Under the pieces are notes generated by a model. That model saw only the letters and a list, made by a program, of their open reading frames with translations. It had not been told where the DNA came from and ran no database searches. DNA of 5,002 nt from JBIKLM01 sp044375105 (GTDB lineage Bacteria; Planctomycetota; UBA1135; GCA-002686595): the NCBI GenBank assembly GCA_044375105.1, contig JBILNK010000240.1, positions 1-5,002 on the forward strand, given 5' to 3'. How positions within the stretch are numbered: the stretch's first letter is position 1; each line of letters starts with the position of its first letter. A program made the translations under genes and the position numbers. Shown one piece after another: positions 1-5,002 of the stretch.

Positions 1-267
1 CGCGAGGTGGCCGAGTCCCTGGGGGTCAGCGAGGCCCAGATCAGCCGCCGCCTGGCGCGCGTGCGCGGCCGGGTCCGCGAGCGCCTGGGGGCGGTGGTGG
101 CGCGCTACTCCCTGACCCCCGAGGACGTTTCCGAGCCGGGGCGCAACGGGCTGGACCCGAATCCCAACAAGACCGGCGACGCGCTCTTCGACGAGGCCCT
201 GGGCGAGGTGTTCCAACGCACCCTGCGCCTGCGGGCCGCCGCCGAGGCGGAGCTGCGCGCCCCCTGA
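1..267 (+). CDS. RNA polymerase sigma-70 family (ECF-like) sigma factor, C-terminal part
   Basis: This is the 3' end of a gene entering from the left. The frame is open from base 1, so the GTG at 7 is an internal valine and not a start. Window codons 1-30 read as sigma region 4: EVAESLGVS forms the first helix and turn, and a recognition helix (EAQISRRLARVRGRVRERL) follows, rich in Arg for contacting the -35 DNA. This fits a sigma-70/ECF factor, which directs RNA polymerase to a set of promoters in the cytoplasm. About 50 residues follow the helix-turn-helix: a polar Pro/Asn linker (codons 39-59), then a predicted amphipathic helix (codons 60-86). Many ECF factors end soon after region 4, so this tail is somewhat unusual. 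The stop (TGA 265-267) lies 32 bp before the kinase start, suggesting co-transcription. The subfamily cannot be set because region 2 is outside the window. Another helix-turn-helix regulator is a less likely alternative. Confidence 0.72.
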   Translation, partial: REVAESLGVSEAQISRRLARVRGRVRERLGAVVARYSLTPEDVSEPGRNGLDPNPNKTGDALFDEALGEVFQRTLRLRAAAEAELRAP

Positions 268-299
268 TCCCGCCGAGTCGCCTTCGAGCTCTGCCCCCC

Positions 300-2783
300 A
301 TGCCGACCTCCGCCCTCCCGCTCGGCCCGATCTCGTTCCTGCCGGCCCAGATGGTCTTCCCCGGGGAAGCGCTGCTCAGGATCGTGCTGGTCCTGGCCGT
401 GGTCGTGGGGGGCGGTTTCCTGCTGCTCAAGCTCCTGATCGGCCTGGGCGAGCTGGTCGGGGGGCTGTTCCGGGGCATCGCGCGCCTGGTGGGCCACGTG
501 CTGCGCACCCTGGGCGCCATCGTCCAGGACAGCTTCCGCACCTTCGGGTCCCTGGCCACGGGCGCCCTGCTCCTGCCGCTCTCGGTCGGCAGCGTCGCGC
601 TGGGGCGCTGGTCCTCGGCCAAGCACTTCGCCCGCGCCAGCCGCGACGAATGGAGGTCGGCGGCCCTCTCGACCTACCGCGTGCTGATCTCCCACCCGCT
701 CAAGCTGGTGGGCATCCACGCGTTGGTGGAGGGCTTCGAGCAGCGCCTGCCGGCGGTGCTCGCGGAGGCTCCCGGCCGGGACCGCCCGCGCGGCGGGTCC
801 AAGAGTTTCGACGGCTACGAGGTCGTCGGCTCGCTGCCTCCGGGCGGCTCCGGCGCGCTGCTCTACCGCGCCCGGCCCACGGCCAAAAAACGCGAGGCCT
901 ACTCGGCCCAGGGGCTGCGCCTGCCGGACGAGGTGGTGATCAAGAGCTTCGATCTGCAGGCCGGATCGACCCTGCCGCAGATCGTGCGCGAGAACCGCGC
1001 CCTGCAGGCGGCGCGCTCCCTGGGCCTGGTGCTCGAGCACGAGCTCTCGCCCTCGCGCTTCCACTACGTGATGCCCTACGTGCCCGGCCAGGACCTGGGC
1101 GCCGTGGGCCGCGGCCTGCACGCCAAGGCGGCGCCCGAGGGCCTGTCGAACGCCGGGCTGCGGGCGGCCATGGGCTACACCGCGGGCCTGCTCGAGATCC
1201 TCGAGCGCTTCCACGGCGCCGGCCTGTGGCACAAGGACATCAAGCCCTCCAACGTGATCGTCAGCGGCGAGCGCGTCGAGCTGGTCGACCTCGGGCTGGT
1301 CACGCCGCTGGCCTCGGCCCTGACCCTGACCACCCACGGCACCGAGTACTATCGCGATCCCGAGATGGTGCGCCTGGCCATGCAGGGCGTGAAGGTGCAC
1401 GAAGTCGACGGGGTCAAGTTCGACCTCTACAGCGTCGGCGCGGTGCTCTACGGCCTGATCGAAAACAGCTTCCCGGCCCACGGCAGCCTCTCGCGCATCG
1501 CCAAACGCTGCCCGCGGGCGCTCGAATTCGTGGTGCAGCGCGCCATGGCGGACCTCAAGGACCGCTACCAGAGCGCCAGCGCCATGCTGGCCGACCTGCG
1601 AGTGCTGCTGGCGGCCGCCGATCCCTTCGCCCTGCGCCCGGTCGATCTGCCTTCGCTCTCTGGCGCGGCCGCGCCCGCCGCCGGCCAGCCGAAGCGCTCG
1701 GGCCCGCCGCCCCTGCCCGGCTCCGCCGCGCCCCTGGCCGGCGCGACCTTCGCAGCGCACCAGAGCCCCAAGGAGGCCGCCCGCGCCCTGCGGGCCGCCC
1801 AGCAGGCCAGCCGTCCGCGGCGTTCGGGCGCGGGGGTCCTGGTCCTCGGGCTGCTCGGGCTGCTGGCCTTCGCCGGCGGCGCCGTGGCCCTGCGCGAGGC
1901 CCGCGACCGCGGCCACGAGCTGGCCCGCGTTGAACACGAGCGCGCCGTGTCGATGCACGAGGCGCTGCAGGCGCGCGCCATGGCCAGCAGCCGGATCCCG
2001 GACCCCCAGGCAAGCTTCGCCCGAGCCCCGGTGGCGATCCGGCCCGAACTCCCGCTGCTGCTCCTGCTGCGCACGCCGCAGGCTCTGACCAGCCTCGAGG
2101 AGCAGGACCTGCGCGCGGCCCTGACCGGCGTGCTCGAGCGCCGCGTGTTCAGCGAGCGCGCCAGCGAACAGGATCGCGACGGCGAGCTGGCCGCCGAAGC
2201 GCGGCGCTGCGTGCAGCTCGCGTCTCTGCACGACGATGCCGCCTTCGCCGCGCTGCAGGGGCTTGTGCGGCAACAAGCCGATCTCGGCGGCGTGCTGTGG
2301 CTCGAGACCAGCCCGCGGGGCGGCGAGCTCGACTGCCGCTACAGCTTCCGCCGGGGCTCGGCGTTCCAGTCGGGGCGCCTCGCCTCCAGCCGCTCGGCCC
2401 TGCCCCAGGCCCTCTTGTCCGCCGGGCTGCGCCCCGAGCGCTCCCTGACGCTCACGGCCCGGGGCCTCGAGCTGCCGCGCTCGGCCGCGGCGCGGAGCCT
2501 GGCGATCGACCTGGAGGGCGTCCCGCCGCCGGCCGTCGACCCGCTGCTGCGCGAAGCGCGTCGCCAGGCCCTGCGGCGCCGGGCCGAAGCCCAGCTCGAG
2601 GCCCAGGCCGAGCGCCATGCCGAGGAGCTCGAGCAGTGGGGCGAGCAGTTCGGCGAATCCTTCGAGGACTGGGCCGACGACTTCGAGGAGCGCATCGAAG
2701 ATTGGCGCGAGCGCTTCGAGGAACGCTGCGAGGACTTCGGCGAAACGCTCGAGTCGATCGCCGATAGCGCCGAGAAACCGTAG
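300..2783 (+). CDS. Membrane-anchored Hanks-type Ser/Thr protein kinase with repeat-bearing ectodomain
   Basis: The product (827 aa) transfers phosphate from ATP to protein Ser/Thr residues. Hydrophobic segments at about residues 25-49 and 85-101 form an N-terminal membrane module. The kinase domain spans about 172-435: a Gly-rich loop (GGSG 182-185), VIK lysine K215, probable alpha-C Glu E231, catalytic loop HKDIKPSN (H311, D313, K315, N318), DLG in place of DFG (330-332), DPE in place of APE (353-355), alpha-F Asp D375 in DLYSVG, and R422 of the last subdomain. All core catalytic residues are present, so it should be active. A Pro/Ala-rich linker (about 440-508) leads to a transmembrane helix (about 511-531), so residues 532-827 are predicted outside the cytoplasm. 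I do not recognise that ectodomain; it has three cysteines (C637, C679, C810) and ends in four 11-residue repeats. ATG 300 is the first in-frame ATG; ATG 351 (M18) would also keep the first membrane segment. Neither has a clear ribosome binding site. The upstream sigma factor is the likely partner or target (inference). Confidence 0.9.
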   Translation: MPTSALPLGPISFLPAQMVFPGEALLRIVLVLAVVVGGGFLLLKLLIGLGELVGGLFRGIARLVGHVLRTLGAIVQDSFRTFGSLATGALLLPLSVGSVALGRWSSAKHFARASRDEWRSAALSTYRVLISHPLKLVGIHALVEGFEQRLPAVLAEAPGRDRPRGGSKSFDGYEVVGSLPPGGSGALLYRARPTAKKREAYSAQGLRLPDEVVIKSFDLQAGSTLPQIVRENRALQAARSLGLVLEHELSPSRFHYVMPYVPGQDLGAVGRGLHAKAAPEGLSNAGLRAAMGYTAGLLEILERFHGAGLWHKDIKPSNVIVSGERVELVDLGLVTPLASALTLTTHGTEYYRDPEMVRLAMQGVKVHEVDGVKFDLYSVGAVLYGLIENSFPAHGSLSRIAKRCPRALEFVVQRAMADLKDRYQSASAMLADLRVLLAAADPFALRPVDLPSLSGAAAPAAGQPKRSGPPPLPGSAAPLAGATFAAHQSPKEAARALRAAQQASRPRRSGAGVLVLGLLGLLAFAGGAVALREARDRGHELARVEHERAVSMHEALQARAMASSRIPDPQASFARAPVAIRPELPLLLLLRTPQALTSLEEQDLRAALTGVLERRVFSERASEQDRDGELAAEARRCVQLASLHDDAAFAALQGLVRQQADLGGVLWLETSPRGGELDCRYSFRRGSAFQSGRLASSRSALPQALLSAGLRPERSLTLTARGLELPRSAAARSLAIDLEGVPPPAVDPLLREARRQALRRRAEAQLEAQAERHAEELEQWGEQFGESFEDWADDFEERIEDWRERFEERCEDFGETLESIADSAEKP
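2637..2768 (+). repeat. Four tandem 33-bp (11-residue) repeats in the kinase C-terminus
   Basis: Kinase residues 780-823 split without gaps into four 11-residue units: WGEQFGESFED, WADDFEERIED, WRERFEERCED and FGETLESIADS. Position 1 is Trp or Phe, position 5 is Phe or Leu, position 9 is Phe, Ile, Cys or Ile, and the first three units end in Glu-Asp. The matching DNA is only imperfectly repeated (for example TTCGAGGA recurs), so the pattern is older than any recent duplication. An 11-residue spacing of hydrophobic positions is the hendecad pattern of a slightly right-handed coiled coil or long amphipathic helix. The stretch is strongly acidic. It follows an Ala/Glu/Arg-rich helical segment (about 755-779) and lies on the predicted extracytoplasmic side, so a role in oligomerisation or ligand/envelope contact is plausible but inferred. 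Confidence 0.75.
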
Positions 2784-2954
2784 GTCCGAGGCAGCCTGCC
2801 GGTCGGATCGCGGGCCGCCGAGCCGATCGGGGGCCCCGTCCGCGGGCGGGCGCCGTGCGCCGGATGCCGCACCGGTTCGGGGGCGGCACGATCGTCAGGG
2901 GTTCGCTGCAGCCCGCGCGGGCTCGGGATCCAGGGCGCGGAGGCCTGCGGCGTT

Positions 2955-2986
2955 GCCTCGCTCCGCGCGGCGCGGCAGGGCGAGGC
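2955..2986 (+). terminator. Nested GC-rich stem-loop, possible transcript end of the sigma-kinase unit
   Basis: GCCTCGC (2955-2961) pairs with GCGAGGC (2980-2986). Inside it, CCGCG (2963-2967) pairs with CGCGG (2971-2975) around a CGG loop. This gives 12 base pairs interrupted by one unpaired base on the left and four on the right. It is the strongest hairpin in the gap, about 170 bp after the kinase stop. It lacks the T tract of a classic intrinsic terminator, so it could instead be an RNA 3'-end stabiliser or chance. Confidence 0.25.
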
Positions 2987-3131
2987 CACGTTGGCGGATC
3001 CCAGCGCCGGAGGCGGCGTTGAGCCGCCCTGAGCCGCGCCCCGCGGCGCCGCCGGCCGGAATCGCTGTGGCGTCTGGGGCGCGCGGCGCGGGGCGACGGG
3101 CCGCTTCACATCTCGAGGCGCGCTCCGGCGG

Positions 3132-3166
3132 TTCGGCTGCGCGCCTTCCAGGGTTAGTGTGGCGGC
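3132..3166 (+). promoter_or_regulatory. Candidate promoter giving a leaderless transcript of the secreted-protein gene
   Basis: TAGTGT (3155-3160) fits the TANNNT form of a housekeeping -10 element. It lies six bases before the ATG at 3167, so a transcript starting about 7 bases downstream of the -10 would begin at the start codon itself. A weak -35 (TTCGGC, 3132-3137, only its first two bases matching TTGACA) lies 17 bp upstream, the ideal spacing. The absence of any Shine-Dalgarno sequence before the ATG fits leaderless translation. The motif is short, so the call rests mainly on its position. Confidence 0.35.
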
Positions 3167-4123
3167 ATGACCCAGACCCCGATCCGGCCCGCTGGACCCC
3201 ACGGCCGCCCGCGCCTCGGCACCGCGCTGAGCAGGCTCGCAGTCGGCTTCCTGACGCTGGCCGCCGGCGCCGGCTGCTGGGGGCCAGGTGCGGCGGAGGG
3301 GCAGGTGTTCGAAGTGCTCTCCGATGGGCGCCGGGCGCTGCGCTACGAGCTCGACCTGGGCGGGCCAAGGCTCACGGCCAGCGATTTGGACGGGCGTTGG
3401 CTCGCGCTCGAACTCGGCCAGGGGAGCCTGGCGTCTTTGCAGGGGCTCGAGCCGCGCTGGCGGGACGGCACCAAGCCGCTCTGGAAGCTGCGCGTCTCGG
3501 AGCCGCCGGGTTCCGTCGAGCAACGGTTCGAAGTCCGACCCGGGGTCGTGCTGGTGCGCCGGCTGGAGCGGCTCAGCGCGCCGGGAGCCCTGCCCGCGGC
3601 GGTGCGCGTCTCGGGGGCGGCCCTGGGCCGCGCCGAGCGCGCGGTCTTGGCCGCGGATCGCGAGCGCCTGGTCAGCGGTTTCTCCGTGGAGCTCGACCCG
3701 ACCCAGGCCTGGCTGCTCGAGATCCCGGCCAGCGAGCTCGAATCCGACGGCCGCGGGATCCCCGTGATCGGCGGCGAGTTCGATTTCAGCGCGCCGCGCT
3801 CGCCGCTGGGCCTGTTGCCCGCGGCGGGCGAGCCGCAGCGCCTGCTGCGCTATCGCTTCGCCCCGTGCCCCGCGGGCCGCACAGACCTGCGGGCGCGCCT
3901 CTCCGGCGCGGGTCGGGTGCTCGAGCTGTGGAGCGACACAAGCGAGCTCGAGATCGGTCTGTCCGGCGATCAGCCGCCGCGCCTTTCCTTCACGCCGCTG
4001 CCGGCCGCCCGAGCGGCCGACGATGCAGCTGCTGCTGCGTCGGAATCGATCCCGGTCTTGGACCCGACCTCGGAAGCCTCCGAGACCCCGGCGGCCGCGA
4101 CCTCGGTCTGGCTGCTGCGCTGA
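3167..4123 (+). CDS. Predicted secreted or lipid-anchored protein of unknown function
   Basis: I do not recognise this 318-residue protein. The N-terminus looks like an export signal: a long Arg-containing n-region (1-23), a hydrophobic core (L24-A33), then small residues leading to C37. The sequence before C37 (AAGAGC) resembles a lipobox but has Gly instead of Leu at -3. Both lipid attachment at C37 and ordinary signal peptidase cleavage after A43 or G45 are possible. Residues 47-275 look like one or more beta-rich globular domains: alternating hydrophobic strands (VFEVLSDG, LRYELDLGG, GVVLVRRLERL, RLLRYRFAPC, VLELWSDTSELEIGL), many turns, and one further cysteine (C234) that could pair with C37 if that is not lipidated. 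Residues 280-318 are an Ala/Ser/Thr/Glu-rich, probably disordered tail ending in VWLLR. ATG 3167 is chosen because it keeps the signal sequence and sits at a fitting distance from a -10 element. Long gaps on both sides suggest a single-gene transcript. Confidence 0.72.
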   Translation: MTQTPIRPAGPHGRPRLGTALSRLAVGFLTLAAGAGCWGPGAAEGQVFEVLSDGRRALRYELDLGGPRLTASDLDGRWLALELGQGSLASLQGLEPRWRDGTKPLWKLRVSEPPGSVEQRFEVRPGVVLVRRLERLSAPGALPAAVRVSGAALGRAERAVLAADRERLVSGFSVELDPTQAWLLEIPASELESDGRGIPVIGGEFDFSAPRSPLGLLPAAGEPQRLLRYRFAPCPAGRTDLRARLSGAGRVLELWSDTSELEIGLSGDQPPRLSFTPLPAARAADDAAAAASESIPVLDPTSEASETPAAATSVWLLR

Positions 4124-4483
4124 GGGCGCGAGATCCAGCGCCGCGGGCTGCGCCTCGGTGCGGGACCCGCCGGCAGCGGACCTCTGGACTGCCGCTGGGT
4201 GGCTGCCCTGCGCAGGAAGCTGACATCGCGGGCGGAGTTCGGCGCCGGTCGCTTCCTGAGCGCGCGCGGGCACCGCAGCGCGTAGCGGGCGCGGCCTGAG
4301 CGGCCGAGCGCTGGTTTCGTCGGGTCTAGGTCGACCCGGGGCGGCTCGGGCACGGGGCACCATCGACGCGATAGGGGAGCACTGCCTCAACGGCCAGCTT
4401 GAACCCTGGCCTAGGAGCTTTCCGCGCCCGCCAGCGCCCGCGTCCTCGCGGGCCTCCGCGCGGCGGGCCCAACCGGTCCCCGC
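4124..4483. other. 360-bp intergenic gap with short inverted repeats, no gene seen
   Basis: No gene is supported on either strand. The reading that enters from the protease side is closed by TAG at 4412, so the protease cannot extend leftward past that point. Inverted repeats visible here are 4125-4142 (GGCGC/GCGCC, directly after the stop of the secreted-protein gene), 4171-4194 (CGGCAG/CTGCCG, 12-base loop), 4284-4312 (CGGCC/GGCCG core with an outer AGCG/CGCT pairing, followed by TGGTTTCGT) and 4321-4338 (CGGGTC/GACCCG containing the palindrome GGTCGACC). Any of these could be a transcript end or a regulator site, but stems of 5-6 bp are common by chance at this GC content. I found no good -10/-35 pair for the protease gene. 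Confidence 0.55.
4284..4312 (+). terminator. Imperfect hairpin followed by a short T-rich stretch, weak terminator candidate
   Basis: CGGCC (4292-4296) pairs with GGCCG (4302-4306) around TGAGC. AGCG (4284-4287) pairs with CGCT (4309-4312) outside an internal loop. The following bases GGTTTCGT contain the longest T run near any hairpin in the gap, but only three Ts. It would lie about 160 bp after the secreted-protein gene. This is weak evidence from base pairing alone. Confidence 0.15.
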
Positions 4484-5002
4484 ATGCCCCAGTTGCCCTC
4501 TGAATCCCTCGCCCTGGCCGCGGACCTGCCGGCCGGAGCGCCCGCGCCGTCGCCCGAGCTTTCGCCTCGGGCCGGCGGCCCGGCCGCGCCCGCAGCCAGC
4601 GCCCTCGGCGCGCTCAGCGAATTCAGCGAGGCCGTGGCGGCGCTGGTCGAGCTGGCGTCGCCCGCGGTGCTGCACCTGCGCGCCCTGCAGCCCGGTCGCG
4701 GGCGCTTGGCGGGCGGCTCGGGCGTGTTGATCGCGCCCGACGGCTTCGCCCTGACCAACAGCCACGTGGTCCACGGCGCCACGGCGGTCGAGGCCGAGCT
4801 GTCCGACGGCCGCAGCGAGCTGGTGCAGGTGATCGGCGAGGACCCGCTCACCGATCTGGCCCTGCTGCGCCTCGGGCCCGGCAGCGCCTGGCCCCACCTC
4901 GGGCTCAGCGACGCCGCCGGCCCGCGCGTGGGCGAGCCCGTGATCGCCATCGGATCGCCCTATGGCCTGGCCCACACGGTGACCTTCGGCATCGTCAGCG
5001 CG
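4484..5002 (+). CDS. HtrA/Deg-like trypsin-fold serine protease, N-terminal part (cut by window edge)
   Basis: The first 173 codons are present and the frame is open to the right edge. Residues 1-43 are a Pro/Ala/Ser-rich, probably disordered leader without a hydrophobic segment. From about residue 46 the protease domain begins in the way usual for the Deg family (EFSEAVAALVELASPAVLHL). GGSGVLI (77-83) and GFALTNSHVV (87-96) follow, the latter carrying the catalytic H94. DPLTDLALLRL carries the catalytic D124. The 30-residue His-Asp spacing equals that of E. coli DegP (H105/D135). The last residues, VIAIGSPYGL and VTFGIVSA, match the family stretch before the active-site Ser (GNSGGP type), which lies just beyond the window, so catalytic competence and PDZ domains cannot be checked. 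Deg proteases remove or refold damaged proteins, usually in the periplasm, but no signal peptide or membrane anchor is seen here. ATG 4484 is the first ATG after the in-frame TAG at 4412, and no ribosome binding site is evident. Confidence 0.88.
   Translation, partial: MPQLPSESLALAADLPAGAPAPSPELSPRAGGPAAPAASALGALSEFSEAVAALVELASPAVLHLRALQPGRGRLAGGSGVLIAPDGFALTNSHVVHGATAVEAELSDGRSELVQVIGEDPLTDLALLRLGPGSAWPHLGLSDAAGPRVGEPVIAIGSPYGLAHTVTFGIVSA

Larger units (their letters stand above)
2784..3166. other. 383-bp intergenic gap with GC-rich hairpins, no gene seen
   Basis: No convincing gene is present. Frames running through here on both strands are the stop-poor readings expected at very high GC, and none shows a recognisable protein. 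Four inverted repeats can be read directly. Bases 2786-2806 (CCGAGGCA/TGCC-GG-TCGG, two-base bulge) begin two bases after the kinase stop codon. Bases 2955-2986 form a nested stem. Bases 3012-3028 pair GGCGGC with GCCGCC around a 5-base loop. Bases 3033-3047 pair GCCGCG with CGCGGC around CCC. None is followed by a T tract. The right end carries the candidate promoter of the next gene. Short GC stems arise easily by chance at this composition, so only the first two deserve attention as possible transcript-end structures. Confidence 0.6.

Noticed and set aside
105..2618. 837-codon open frame on the minus strand across the kinase gene
   Set aside because: It lies antisense to a kinase with all catalytic motifs intact. 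Its translation is low-complexity, rich in Gln, Gly, Arg and Ala, with no recognisable domain, as expected where stop codons are rare at high GC.
3115..3160. TTCACA as a -35 element paired with TAGTGT
   Set aside because: The spacing is about 35 bp or more, far beyond the working 16-19 bp range.
2617..4299. 560-codon plus-strand frame bridging the kinase end, the gap and the secreted-protein gene
   Set aside because: It is out of frame with both real genes and rich in Arg, Ala, Pro and Ser with no motif. It is open only because stops are rare at this GC.
3970..4353. 127-codon minus-strand frame over the end of the secreted-protein gene and the second gap
   Set aside because: Half of it is antisense to coding sequence, and the remainder is Arg/Pro/Ala-rich with no recognisable feature or start signal.
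4399..4427. TTGAAC as a -35 element for the protease gene
   Set aside because: No acceptable -10 element lies 16-18 bp downstream; that position is GC-only.
4124..4483. A tRNA or other structured RNA gene in the second gap
   Set aside because: There is no T-loop GTTCGA-type sequence, no cloverleaf pairing and only short stems that chance can explain at this GC content.
2339..4975. 878-codon open frame on the minus strand across two genes and two gaps
   Set aside because: It overlaps the protease catalytic motifs and the export signal of the secreted protein on the other strand, changes composition along its length and shows no domain. It is a composition artefact.

Overview
The window is very GC-rich, with G or C at most third codon positions. 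All four genes are read on the + strand. They are the tail of an RNA polymerase sigma factor, a membrane-anchored Ser/Thr protein kinase, a predicted secreted protein of unknown function, and the front of an HtrA/Deg-type serine protease that runs off the right edge. A sigma factor directly upstream of a Hanks-type kinase, start sites without clear Shine-Dalgarno sequences and very high GC suggest a GC-rich Planctomycetota genome. Myxococcota or a related GC-rich phylum cannot be excluded. This assignment is an inference from gene content and composition only.

Layout. Bases 1-267 hold the C-terminal 88 codons of a sigma-70-type factor, with a region 4 helix-turn-helix and a ~50-residue tail. 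After a 32-bp gap comes the 827-residue kinase gene (300-2783), probably in the same transcript. The kinase has an N-terminal hydrophobic module, a complete catalytic domain, a Pro/Ala-rich linker, a transmembrane helix, and an extracytoplasmic region ending in four 11-residue aromatic/acidic repeats. A 383-bp non-coding gap (2784-3166) contains several GC-rich hairpins and, at its right end, a TANNNT-type -10 element placed as expected for a leaderless transcript. The gene at 3167-4123 encodes a 318-residue protein with an export signal and no recognisable family. A second non-coding gap (4124-4483, 360 bp) carries several short inverted repeats. The protease gene starts at 4484, and its catalytic His and Asp lie inside the window.

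How they may work together. The sigma factor and kinase look like one regulatory unit: an outside stimulus sensed by the kinase ectodomain could be passed to the sigma factor by phosphorylation, as is established for some sigma factors paired with kinases. The last two genes are separated by long gaps and need not belong to that unit. They point to envelope or protein-quality functions only in a general way. I see no mobile element, CRISPR array, tRNA or rRNA, and no clear new multi-gene system. The most distinctive features are the hendecad-repeat tail of the kinase, its N-terminal membrane module, the leaderless promoter candidate and the apparent lack of an export signal on the HtrA-like protease.
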